This document shows, piece by piece, positions 1 through 9,440 of a DNA stretch of 37,259 nucleotides (positions are counted from its first letter, which is position 1; every line of letters starts with the position of its first letter). Source of the stretch: Xanthobacteraceae bacterium (GTDB taxonomy: Bacteria > Pseudomonadota > Alphaproteobacteria > Rhizobiales > Xanthobacteraceae); contig JARBUD010000034.1 of the NCBI GenBank assembly GCA_029239875.1, positions 1-37,259 on the forward strand. The letters run 5' to 3'. The notes under the pieces were generated by a model. That model did no database searches, was not told where the DNA came from, and worked only from the letters and a program-made list of their open reading frames with translations. A program made the position numbers and the translations under genes.

Positions 1-1976
1 CCGCGTTGGCCGCTTCGCCCCATCTGCCACATGAAATAGGGGCCGCCGACGAGCGTCGCGAGCAGCCCGCCGGGGATCTGGTAGGGGAACAGCAGATTCT
101 GGCCCAGCCAGTCGGCCACCACCATGATGAGCGCGCCGAGCACCGCCGAACCGTAGAGCTGCGGCATCGGGCGCTGCAGCCCCATCATGCGCGCGATATG
201 CGGCGCCATCAGCCCGACGAAGGAGAGCGGACCGACGATCAGCGTCGCGGCGCCCGTGAGCAGGGCGGCGGCGAGCAACAGCCGGAGGCGGCTCGCGCCG
301 AGACCGATGCCGAGCGCGCGGCTCGAAGCCTCGCCGAGCGGCAGGATTTCCAGCCAGCGCGAGAACAGCGGCATCAGCGGCAGCAGGGCAGCGACGAGCG
401 CAAGGGCGATGAGCGCCTCCGGCGCGCCGACCCGGTAGGTCGAACCCGCCATCCAGGCCAGCAGCATGCCCATGCGTGGATCGCCCGAGGCCATGAGAAT
501 GGCGACCAGCGCGCCGAAGGCGGTGCTCGCGGCGATGCCGGTGAGAAGCATCCGTTCGGGCGCGAAGGCGGCCCTCCGGCCGACCCCGAGCATGGCGACA
601 AGCGCGGCCAGCGCGCCCATGGCCGCTGCCACCACCTGCGCGACCCCGTCGGGCGCGGGGACGAGGAAGGTGAGCGCGATGACCCCGCCCGCGGCACCGG
701 ACGAGATGCCGAGCACCTCCGGCGAGGCCATGGGGTTGGCAGTGAGGCGCTGCGTCAGCATGCCGGCCATGGCCAGCATGGCGCCGGCGGCGGCAGCCGC
801 GCCGGTGCGGGGCCAGCGCCAGCGCAGCAGCCGCCACGCCTCCTCGCCCGACAGCCATGTCCAGCCATCCGGCCCGCGGCCGAGATACAGCGCCGGCACC
901 AGCAGCGCGGCCAGCAGGACGAGGCCGGCCAGCACCAGCCCCCATGGCCGCCGCGCCCGCGCCGTCACCTCTGCGGCGTTGTCCCTGGACGGTACCGTGC
1001 CGCCCTTCAACCGCGGCAGCAGCCACAGCAGCAGCGGTGCACCGAGCACGGCCGTGCCGACGCCGGTGGGCACTTCCTGCACGAAGGGCAGGCTCTGCAC
1101 AAGCTGGTCGGCGAGCCAGAGCAGCTCGCCGCCGACGAGCGGCGCCCACAGGAGCTGATCGCGTATCGTCCGTGCGCCGGCGAGGCGCGCGATGGCAGGG
1201 GCAGCGAGCCCGACGAACGCAATCATGCCGACCGCGCTGACCACGCAGGCCGAAAGCGCGACGGCAAGGATCAGCGCCGCAAGGCGTGCGCCGCGCCGCG
1301 GCAGGCCGAGGCTGCGCCCGCTCTCCTCGTCGAGGCCGAGCAGCACCAGCGGACGCGCGAGCAGCAGCGCGAGCGCGAGCCCGACGATGAACCGGGGCAG
1401 CAGGGAGCCCGCCGCGCTCCAATCGTTCTGGCGCAGCATGCCCGAGCTCCACAGGAAGACGCTCTGCAGTTCCTGATGGCGCAACAGCGCCGCCACCGCC
1501 GAAATCGTGCCGAGGCATAGCCCGACGATCAGTCCGGCAAGGATGAGCGTCAGCGGCGCCAGGCCCTTGCCCCAGGCGAGCCCCAGCACGACGAGCGTCG
1601 CCAGGCCTGCGCCGGCGAACGCGGCTCCTTCCCGCCCGAGCCCGGGCAGGTCGGGCAGCCAGAGGGCGGCGAGCGTCACGCCGAGCGAAGCGCCGGCGGA
1701 AACGCCTAGGGTCGCGGGCTCGGCGAGCGGGTTGCGCAGCACCTGCTGGAATATCGTCGCCGCCAGCGCCAGCGTCGCCCCGGCGAGGATCGAGACCGCG
1801 ATGCGCGGCAGCACGCCGTAATGCACCACCCAGGCGGCGGCGTCCGAGCCGTCGGCGCCCAGCGCCGCGCTCCACCACAGTTCCGGTGGCAGATGCGCAT
1901 AGAGCCCTCGCGCCGACAGCACGGCCGCCGACAGCGCCAGGGCGGCGACCAGCCAGCCCGGATGCGGCCGGCACAT
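1..1976 (-). CDS. fhuB: FhuB-like double-length FecCD permease (3' end cut by window)
   Basis: Inner-membrane permease of a ferric-siderophore ABC importer. The minus frame stays open from an ATG at 1976 to the window edge, 658 codons. This is almost the full length of the known fused FhuB permeases (about 660 residues), so only a few residues and the stop should be missing. Near the N-terminus it reads QQVLRNPLAEPATLGVSAGA, the typical FecCD segment. The last visible codons read LVGGPYFMW, the usual C-terminal FecCD motif. Composition is strongly hydrophobic throughout, consistent with two FecCD halves of about ten helices each. An in-frame GTG at 2000 is an alternative start; GAGG sits directly before the ATG and a weak GAGAG precedes the GTG. 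It follows the fhuD-like gene by 8 to 32 bases, so co-transcription is likely. The partner ATPase (fhuC) is not visible and may lie beyond the left edge. Confidence 0.88.
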   Translation of the reverse strand, partial: MCRPHPGWLVAALALSAAVLSARGLYAHLPPELWWSAALGADGSDAAAWVVHYGVLPRIAVSILAGATLALAATIFQQVLRNPLAEPATLGVSAGASLGVTLAALWLPDLPGLGREGAAFAGAGLATLVVLGLAWGKGLAPLTLILAGLIVGLCLGTISAVAALLRHQELQSVFLWSSGMLRQNDWSAAGSLLPRFIVGLALALLLARPLVLLGLDEESGRSLGLPRRGARLAALILAVALSACVVSAVGMIAFVGLAAPAIARLAGARTIRDQLLWAPLVGGELLWLADQLVQSLPFVQEVPTGVGTAVLGAPLLLWLLPRLKGGTVPSRDNAAEVTARARRPWGLVLAGLVLLAALLVPALYLGRGPDGWTWLSGEEAWRLLRWRWPRTGAAAAAGAMLAMAGMLTQRLTANPMASPEVLGISSGAAGGVIALTFLVPAPDGVAQVVAAAMGALAALVAMLGVGRRAAFAPERMLLTGIAASTAFGALVAILMASGDPRMGMLLAWMAGSTYRVGAPEALIALALVAALLPLMPLFSRWLEILPLGEASSRALGIGLGASRLRLLLAAALLTGAATLIVGPLSFVGLMAPHIARMMGLQRPMPQLYGSAVLGALIMVVADWLGQNLLFPYQIPGGLLATLVGGPYFMWQMGRSGQR

Positions 1977-2008
1977 CCTCGGAGCCTGCGCTCGCAGCAC
2001 GGCCGCTC

Positions 2009-2953
2009 TCAAACCCGGCGCCGACATGGGGCTCCGTCGGCCAGAGACAGGGCCAACTCGTCGGCGAACCGCTTCGCCGTCGGCAGGCCGCCCCAGCTGT
2101 AGAGCTCCGGGATCGGCGTGACGCGGCCATCCCGCACCGCCGGCAGATGTGACCAGAGCGAGGGCTGGGTGAACAGCCGCCGGGCTTCCTTCGGCACCGG
2201 CTCGAAATGGATAATCCGGGCATCGGGCACCGCCGCCAGGGTCTCGATGCCTGTGGTCAGGAAGCCCCAGTCATTGGCAACCGGCGAGGCGGGCGGCAGG
2301 CCGAGTTCCACCAGCACGTCATGGAACAGGCTGCCGCGGCAATAGAGCACCAGGTTGCGGTCGTCGATCAGCCGCACGACAAAGAACGGCCGCTCCGCGA
2401 AGCCGGAAAGCGCCTCCCGCGCCTGCCCGAAGGCGGCGTCCGCCTCGGCGACGAGGCGCGCCGCCTCCCCCCTCCGGTGCAGGAGGTCGCCGAAACGCAT
2501 GGTCTCGGCGCGAGCGGCCGCGAGTGGGCGAAGAGCGGGGGTGTAGATCGCCGCGGCGACCACGGGAGCGATGGGTTCGAGACGCGGCAGGATCCAGCCC
2601 TGCAGGCGACTATCGGCAAGGATGAGGTCGAGCCGGAGCTGTTCCAGCAGCTCGATATTGGGCTCGCCGGCCAGCCCGAGATCGACGACACCGGCCGGAA
2701 GGTCGGAGGGACCCCAGACGCGCGCGCCGCGTTCGAGCTCTGGCAGGGCCACCGGGGGCGTGCCGATGGCGAGCAGTGTCTCGGCGATCCAGGGCGCGAG
2801 CACGGCGGTCCGCAGGCGCCGGGGCGCCGGAGAGGCCGCGTGCGCCGGCAGCATGGCGGCGCCAAGCAGACCCACGGCTCCTCCCAGCCAGGCCCGGCGC
2901 GAAACCGGGCGAGCGCACGGCCGGCGGGAGGCGGAGTTCGCCCTGCTCACCAT
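2009..2953 (-). CDS. fhuD: FhuD-like periplasmic siderophore-binding protein
   Basis: Substrate-binding protein of the ABC importer, 314 residues, about the usual FhuD/FecB length. The N-terminus has a twin-arginine signal of the form SRRAWLGG, followed by a hydrophobic stretch and an AHA cleavage site, so Tat export to the periplasm is likely. Family marks are the opening RRLRTAVLAPWIAETLLAIG, the mid-region LRLDLILADSR (periplasmic-binding-protein fold 2) and NDWGFLTTGIETLA in the second lobe. Its ATG overlaps the end of the receptor gene by 7 bases (ATGGTGA), which suggests translational coupling. It is followed closely by the fused permease gene. FhuD/FhuB relatives usually carry hydroxamate siderophores. 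The substrate here is inferred from family only; other ferric chelates are possible. Confidence 0.85.
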   Translation of the reverse strand: MVSRANSASRRPCARPVSRRAWLGGAVGLLGAAMLPAHAASPAPRRLRTAVLAPWIAETLLAIGTPPVALPELERGARVWGPSDLPAGVVDLGLAGEPNIELLEQLRLDLILADSRLQGWILPRLEPIAPVVAAAIYTPALRPLAAARAETMRFGDLLHRRGEAARLVAEADAAFGQAREALSGFAERPFFVVRLIDDRNLVLYCRGSLFHDVLVELGLPPASPVANDWGFLTTGIETLAAVPDARIIHFEPVPKEARRLFTQPSLWSHLPAVRDGRVTPIPELYSWGGLPTAKRFADELALSLADGAPCRRRV

Positions 2954-5430
2954 CGGTATTTCAGGTTCGCCAGGATGGTGCGGCGGATGCCCCAGGAACA
3001 GTTTATCTCGCTGCAGCGGGCAAGATAGGTCTCGTCGAACAGGTTGTTGACGTTGACGTTGAGCTCGAGGCCGGCCAGCGCCGGGTATTTCACGCCGAAA
3101 TCATAGCTGACCAGCGCATCGACCAGCGTATAGCCGGGCACGTCGTAGAGCTCCTGCGGGCCGTTATAGCCCGCCCCCACATAGCGGATGCCGCCGCCCA
3201 GCTTGAGGCCGCCGAGCACGCCCTGGTCGAACTTGTAGTCGGCCCAGATCGAGGCGACCTGCCTCGGATAGTACCAGGGAACGGTGCCGGTCGGGTCGAA
3301 GCCCGAGGCATCGGCATTGGCCTTGGTGGTCTCCAGGTCGTTGTAGGTGTAGGAGGCCATCAGGTTGAAATTGTCGTTCAGCGCGAGCAGCGCGCTGACC
3401 TCGACGCCGCGCACATTGACCTCGCCGGTCTGGACGCTGAAGCCGGTATGGACGGGGTCGGCGGTCAGAACGTTCTGCTGCGTCAGGTCGAACAGCGCGA
3501 TCTGGGCGAAGCTGCGCAGGCCGTCCGGCTGGAATTTCAAGCCGACCTCGGATTGCTGCGCCGTCGTCGGCTCGAACATGACGCCCTGCCAGTCGGTCCC
3601 GCCCTGCGGCAGGAACGACGTCGAATAGCTCGCATAGGGCGCGAAGCCGTTCTCGAACAGGTAGACGGCGCCCGCCCGCCAGGTGAACGCATCGTCGTTC
3701 TGCGACGACTTCGGATCGACCAGCGCCTCGACGTTGGTGGAGGTCGTCTGCGCCCAGTCCTGCCGGCCGCCGATCAGGAAGCGCCAGTTGCCGATGGCGA
3801 TCTGGTCCTGGGCGTAGATGCCGGTCTGCTCCAGCGTCCCCCTGGTCCAGAGCAAGGACGGGGGCGGGGCGATGTAATAGCCGTAGAAGGGGAAGAGCAC
3901 ATTGAGCGGGGGCACGCCGTCGCGGCCCCAATAATGATGTATGTCCGTCCACTGGTTCCGGTAGTCGAGGCCGAACAGCGCCGTATGCTCCCAGTCGCCG
4001 GTCGCGAAGGCGGCTTCCGCCTGGTTGTCGACGGAGATGGCGTCCATGCTGCCATCGGTGCCCCAGTTCCAGCGCGCCATCTCGACATTGCTGGAATCCG
4101 CCCAGCCGTCCGGCTGAAGCTCGCGGTAGTGGCCGTCGGCGTGCAGGTAGCGGAAATTCTGCCGGACCTGCCAGACCTCGTTGAAGCGATGCTCGAACAT
4201 GTAGCCGATCGACGCCGTGGTGCGTTCGAGCGTGTCGTAGTCCGGTTGGCCGAAATTCAGGCTGGTTGGGATCGGGCCGGTCTTGCTCGGCAGCAGCGTG
4301 CCCTCCAGCGGCAGCGACTGGAAGCCGACGCCGTCCGGATCCTCCTGATAGGTCGCGAGGACGGTCAGCTTGGTGTCGTCGCTCGGACGCCAGGTGAGGG
4401 ATGGCGCCAGCGCGATGCGCTCGTTGGTCGTGTCGTCGATCTGCGTGCCGGTCCGATAGGCGACACCCGTCAGGCGGTAGAGCAGGGTCTTGTCGGCATC
4501 GGCCGGCCCGCCGAGATCGAAGGCCGTGTAGGCGCGTCCGTAATTGCCGGTGCCGACGACGATCTCGCGCAGCGGGTTCTCCGTCGGCAGCTTCGACCAC
4601 ATGTCGACGATGCCGCCCGGCGCCGTCTGGCCGTACAGCACGGAAGCCGGGCCGCGCAGCACTTCGATGCGCTCCAGCAGATAGGGATCGACGGTGGGCG
4701 AATTGACATAGCTGTCGCCGGTGAGGCCGAGCCCGTTCCAGAAGAGCTGGCTGGGATCGTCGCCGAAGCCGCGGATGTAGATCTGCGCATCCGGTCCTCT
4801 TGTGTCGTTGCCGAAGAAGCCGGTCACGACGCCGGGCGTATAGCGCAGCGCGTCCTGTATCGATTGCGGGTTCTGCGCATCGAGCTGCTGGCGGTCGACG
4901 ACCGAGACCGAGGCCGGCGTCTCGATGATCGGCGTCTGCGACTTGGTGCCGGCGGCCGCGTCCTCGGCGATGAATCCGTTGGTCGGCCCATAGGCGGTCT
5001 GCGTCTCGCCGGTGACCGCGATGGTGTCCAGCGCGATCGCCCCGTTGGCGGCGCCGCCGGGCGGGTCGGCCGCGGGGTCGGAGATCGCGACGGTGCGCGC
5101 ATTGGTGAAGCGGTAGGTCAGCCCGGAGCCTGCCAGCAGGCGCGCCAGCGCCTCGTCCGGCGGCATCGTGCCGGAGAGCCCGGCCGAGCTCCTGCCGGCC
5201 GCGAGTTCCGGCAGATAGGTCACCTGCAGGCCGGCCTGACGCCCGAAGGCGGCGAGCGCGCCGGAGAGGGAGCCGGCGGGAATGGCGAAGCCGATCTGGC
5301 GGGGAGCCTGCGCCCGCGCCTCGTCGCGGACGGCGACGAGCGTACCAAGACAGGTCGAGCCCAGAAGCGCGGACAGCAGCAGCCGTCCCCCCAAGCGCCG
5401 CACCCGTCCAACTCCAGCCCCGTGCCCCAT
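2947..5430 (-). CDS. TonB-dependent siderophore receptor with STN signalling domain
   Basis: Outer-membrane receptor of 827 residues. A signal peptide covers roughly residues 1-41 and ends at ARAQA. Next comes a secretin/TonB short N-terminal (STN) domain, about 45-120, with the typical GSLSGALAAFGRQAGLQVTY. A TonB-box-like LDTIAVTGE follows, then the plug with the segment IQDALRYTPGV and IRGFG. The rest is a beta barrel ending in LANLKYRW, with the usual aromatic last residue. Length and order fit FhuA/FpvA-type receptors. The STN domain is known to pass the substrate signal to FecR-type anti-sigma factors, and fecR and fecI homologues lie directly upstream. A possible ECF-type promoter sits 60-86 bases before the ATG. 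Between them is a GC-rich inverted repeat (5461-5478) in the leader. The gene overlaps fhuD by 7 bases. Confidence 0.93.
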   Translation of the reverse strand: MGHGAGVGRVRRLGGRLLLSALLGSTCLGTLVAVRDEARAQAPRQIGFAIPAGSLSGALAAFGRQAGLQVTYLPELAAGRSSAGLSGTMPPDEALARLLAGSGLTYRFTNARTVAISDPAADPPGGAANGAIALDTIAVTGETQTAYGPTNGFIAEDAAAGTKSQTPIIETPASVSVVDRQQLDAQNPQSIQDALRYTPGVVTGFFGNDTRGPDAQIYIRGFGDDPSQLFWNGLGLTGDSYVNSPTVDPYLLERIEVLRGPASVLYGQTAPGGIVDMWSKLPTENPLREIVVGTGNYGRAYTAFDLGGPADADKTLLYRLTGVAYRTGTQIDDTTNERIALAPSLTWRPSDDTKLTVLATYQEDPDGVGFQSLPLEGTLLPSKTGPIPTSLNFGQPDYDTLERTTASIGYMFEHRFNEVWQVRQNFRYLHADGHYRELQPDGWADSSNVEMARWNWGTDGSMDAISVDNQAEAAFATGDWEHTALFGLDYRNQWTDIHHYWGRDGVPPLNVLFPFYGYYIAPPPSLLWTRGTLEQTGIYAQDQIAIGNWRFLIGGRQDWAQTTSTNVEALVDPKSSQNDDAFTWRAGAVYLFENGFAPYASYSTSFLPQGGTDWQGVMFEPTTAQQSEVGLKFQPDGLRSFAQIALFDLTQQNVLTADPVHTGFSVQTGEVNVRGVEVSALLALNDNFNLMASYTYNDLETTKANADASGFDPTGTVPWYYPRQVASIWADYKFDQGVLGGLKLGGGIRYVGAGYNGPQELYDVPGYTLVDALVSYDFGVKYPALAGLELNVNVNNLFDETYLARCSEINCSWGIRRTILANLKYRW

Positions 5431-5489
5431 CTCTCAGCCGCTCCGTTTCCCAGTGGCGGGCGGCTGCCTCGGCAGCCGTCCCATGAGAT

Positions 5490-5516
5490 GAAACGGACGG
5501 GCGATCCGGGTATTTC
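5490..5516 (-). promoter_or_regulatory. Candidate FecI/PvdS-type ECF promoter for the receptor operon
   Basis: On the minus strand the sequence reads GAAAT (5516-5512), 16 bases, then CGTTTC (5495-5490). Iron-starvation ECF sigma factors of the FecI/PvdS group use promoters close to TAAAT-N16/17-CGT, so element and spacing fit. It lies in the 102-base gap between fecR and the receptor gene, where such promoters are expected. This is a pattern match only; the transcription start is not known. Confidence 0.45.
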
Positions 5517-5532
5517 GCTTCGACGGGATTTT

Positions 5533-6519
5533 TCACACCGGCGAGATGACGGTCAGCCAGGGCGAGATCTGCCACACCCTGCCGCCATGCGGCTGGACCA
5601 CGGCTTCGAGCGCCATCGCCGGGACACTGGCGTCGAACACGCCGCTGATGCGCAGGGCTCCGAAACGCGGATCGGCGATGACGACGCGCCCCGGCTGCCA
5701 GCGGGCGATCCGCGCCACCACGGAAGCGACGGTCTCCCGCTCCGCCACGATCATGCCGTCGCGCCAGGCGGCGATCTGATCGGGCGCGCGCCGGCCGCGC
5801 CCGATCGCCCGCGTGCGCTCATCGAGCGTCAGCCAGTCGCCCGGAGCCAGGCGTTCGGCCGGAAGGCGCGCGCCGCCCGCCAGCGCGACCTCGACCAGGC
5901 CATGGTCGACCGCCACGCTCACCACCTGCGCATCGCGGCTGAGATCGAAGGCGGTGCCGAGCGCGGTGGCGGTGAGATCATCGACCCGCGACAGGAACGG
6001 CCGGCCGGCCCCTTTCGCGACCTCGAAGAAAGCCATGCCGGCGAGCAGCTCGACCTGCCTTACCGCCGGCGTAAATTCTGTGCGGATCGCGCTATCGGGA
6101 CCCAGCGTGACGAGCGTGCCGTCGGCGAGCGTCACCTGGCGGACTTCGCCCGTCGAGGTCGCGTGATCGGCCCGCGCCCGTGTCAGCAGGTCCGGGACGA
6201 ACAGCGCACCGGCGCCCAGTATCCCGGCACCGGCGACGCCACCGAGGATCACGTTGCGGCGCGTAGCCGTTCCGCCGGCCTTGCGACGATCCTCGAGCAC
6301 CTGGCCGGCCATGCCGTGGATTTCGGCCACCTCGGCCCAGGCCGCTTCATGCTCCGCCGAGCGGGCACGCCAGCGCTGGACGAGCTCGCGCGCCACCGGG
6401 TTGGACGGATCGCCCTGCACGCGGATGATGAGGTCGAGCGCTTCCTCGAACAGCTTGTCGTCGTGCGACGTCTCATCGGTCATGTGCGCGGGTGCCCGGA
6501 GCCTCGCTGCCGCAGGCAA
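5533..6519 (-). CDS. fecR: FecR family anti-sigma factor / sigma regulator
   Basis: Inner-membrane sigma regulator that links the receptor's STN domain to the ECF sigma factor. An N-terminal cytoplasmic part of the DUF4880 type includes LDLIIRVQGDPSNPVARELVQRW, SAEHEAAWAEV and a Trp-rich helix. A single hydrophobic segment follows (about residues 88-110, after TRRNV). The periplasmic FecR domain includes TSTGEVRQVTLADGTLVTLG and LLAGMAFFEVAKGAGRPF. The length, 328 residues, is normal. The start is uncertain. TTG at 6519 has GAGG 6 bases upstream, while an in-frame ATG at 6483 (316 residues) has no clear ribosome site; I keep the TTG. It lies 62 bases after the sigma gene and 102 before the receptor gene, the standard fecI-fecR-receptor order. 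Confidence 0.9.
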   Translation of the reverse strand: MPAAARLRAPAHMTDETSHDDKLFEEALDLIIRVQGDPSNPVARELVQRWRARSAEHEAAWAEVAEIHGMAGQVLEDRRKAGGTATRRNVILGGVAGAGILGAGALFVPDLLTRARADHATSTGEVRQVTLADGTLVTLGPDSAIRTEFTPAVRQVELLAGMAFFEVAKGAGRPFLSRVDDLTATALGTAFDLSRDAQVVSVAVDHGLVEVALAGGARLPAERLAPGDWLTLDERTRAIGRGRRAPDQIAAWRDGMIVAERETVASVVARIARWQPGRVVIADPRFGALRISGVFDASVPAMALEAVVQPHGGRVWQISPWLTVISPV

Positions 6520-6581
6520 GGCGATCCTCGCCCTACCCTATCTAGAACGAATGAAAAGCGGAATTTTTCGCCCGCACCGGC

Positions 6582-7082
6582 CTAGAGGGCATCGTCGGCA
6601 AGCCGCGCCCGCAGGTGATGATAGGCTTGGCGGATGAGCCGCCAGCTTCGGGCGGCCGATATCCCGAGCTCGGCGGCGATGGCGTTGATCGTCTTCTCGC
6701 CGAGCCGGTGCAGCTCGAATGCCCGCCGGCACTCCTCCGGCAGTTCCGAGAGGGCCTTCTCGACGATCGCCAGCCGCTGCCGGTCATACACCGCCCTCTC
6801 GGGGTCGGGCCGCGTTTCGGCGATGCGGAGGAAGTCCTCCTCGGTCAGGTCGGCATAGTCGACTAGGCGTTCCCGGCGATACAGGTCGACCGAGAGATTG
6901 CGGGCGATCTGATAGAGATAGGCGCGAGGATTGTTCGCGGAGCTATGCGGGCTCGCCGTCATCACGCGGACGAAGGTGTCCTGGGTAAGATCCGCCGCCG
7001 TCTCCGCCGTGTGCCCGCGCCGGCGCAGGAACCGGTCGAGTTCACGCGCATATCGCCGGAACAGCGTATGAGGATCCCACAT
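6582..7082 (-). CDS. fecI: ECF RNA polymerase sigma factor, FecI-like
   Basis: Extracytoplasmic-function sigma factor of 166 residues, the usual FecI size. Region 2 spans roughly residues 8-75 and includes ADLTQDTFVRVM and PRAYLYQIARNLSVDLYRR. Region 4 spans about 108-160 with LSELPEECRRAFELHRLGE, then a helix-turn-helix around INAIAAELGISAARSWRLI. ATG at 7082 is the first start codon after in-frame stops (TAATGA), so the start is firm, although no strong ribosome site is adjacent; GGGAGG lies about 26-31 bases upstream. It should direct transcription of the receptor operon when FecR is signalled. The upstream gap is AT-rich and probably carries an iron-responsive promoter. Confidence 0.93.
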   Translation of the reverse strand: MWDPHTLFRRYARELDRFLRRRGHTAETAADLTQDTFVRVMTASPHSSANNPRAYLYQIARNLSVDLYRRERLVDYADLTEEDFLRIAETRPDPERAVYDRQRLAIVEKALSELPEECRRAFELHRLGEKTINAIAAELGISAARSWRLIRQAYHHLRARLADDAL

Positions 7083-7145
7083 CGGAAGCTTGCCGCCAAA
7101 GGTGAATGCCTCCCGTCATTAAGATTTTCCGGATTCATCCGCAAT

Positions 7146-7176
7146 CACAATGATTTATATACATTCTAAATGACCC
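7146..7176 (-). promoter_or_regulatory. AT-rich putative promoter/operator of the sigma-factor gene
   Basis: This is the only AT-rich patch in the 223-base gap between the tctA stop and the sigma gene. On minus it contains TTTAGAA (7170-7164) followed by TATATAAAT. TTTAGAA equals one half of the Irr iron-control element known in rhizobia, but the second half is poor. A TATA-rich -10 region is plausible. I cannot tell Irr, Fur or RirA control apart here. The rest of the gap, 7177-7305, shows nothing I recognise. Confidence 0.3.
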
Positions 7177-7305
7177 GATTCACCGGTCGTCATCTTGCGA
7201 ATTTCGTCGGCGGGTGCCGGCCCTTACCGTTCTCAGACAGCACCTTGCCGGAAAACGAGTGGTTCCCGGGAATTCGCGACGCGCTGCGCGAACCTGCTCG
7301 GGCGC

Positions 7306-8805
<1,500 letters not shown>

Positions 8806-8818
8806 TGCTGACGCTCCC

Positions 8819-9313
8819 CTAGAATAGGCGCTCGATCGGCCCTTCGGGCAGCGTCAGCGACAAGAGGTTGTTGAACAAGAGGAAGACGAGGAAAGCGAGC
8901 GCCGCGCCTATCGCCAGATCGACCACGAATGCGCGGCGGCCGAAAGCTCGCGCCGTCAGCGCGAACAACAGCGCAGAGCCGGATATGAAACCGACGCCGA
9001 CCGCGATCGCAGCCATCAGGCATCCGAGGCCCGCCAGTACGAGCGACACAGCCTTCCAGTCGGCCGGTCCGGGGTTCCACGCATCGGAATCATCGGCCGG
9101 ATCGCGCCGGCGGAACGCGACGACGAGATGGCTGGCACCGAGCAGCGCGAGAAACCCCGCCACCACGAAGGGGACCGCGGCGGGGCTGATCCCGTAGGTG
9201 AAGCCGCTCTGGATGTGATTGGCATCCATCGCGACGATGGCGGCCGCCGCGAGAAGAATGATCCCGACGACGACCGGGACGCGATCGGGCGCCCGAAGAG
9301 TTCCTTGCTTCAC
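8819..9313 (-). CDS. tctB: Tripartite tricarboxylate transporter, small membrane subunit TctB
   Basis: Small membrane subunit of 164 residues with four hydrophobic segments (about 12-30, 43-66, 88-125 and 130-155), the normal TctB pattern. The start is GTG at 9313; a GAGG motif lies about 15 bases upstream. It is 127 bases after tctC and 13 before tctA. The tctC-tctB gap, 9314-9440, shows no gene. TctB is required with TctA for transport in known systems, though its exact role is unclear. Confidence 0.85.
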   Translation of the reverse strand: MKQGTLRAPDRVPVVVGIILLAAAAIVAMDANHIQSGFTYGISPAAVPFVVAGFLALLGASHLVVAFRRRDPADDSDAWNPGPADWKAVSLVLAGLGCLMAAIAVGVGFISGSALLFALTARAFGRRAFVVDLAIGAALAFLVFLLFNNLLSLTLPEGPIERLF

Positions 9314-9440
9314 GGCTGCGGCCGCCTCTGGCTGTACTTGCTGGCTCGACTAGGGACAGCGCGTTCTCGGCCCGCCGTCCCTGGTCGCAGGTTGGTCGAA
9401 GAAGAAGCGGGGCCGGCGGCTGCGTCGGCCGCCGACGGCT

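Noticed and set aside
6..1520. Long plus-strand open frame of 504 codons
   Set aside because: It is rich in Arg, Gln, Glu and Gly with no domain; it is antisense to the FhuB-like permease, which has clear motifs.
2776..6585. Plus-strand open frame of 1269 codons across the receptor and fecR genes
   Set aside because: Antisense to two well-supported genes. High GC removes stops from such frames. The residues are Arg/Gly/Asp-biased and match no family.
7146..7176. A full Fur or Irr operator
   Set aside because: Only one good half (TTTAGAA) is present; the second half does not match, so only a low-confidence regulatory call was kept.
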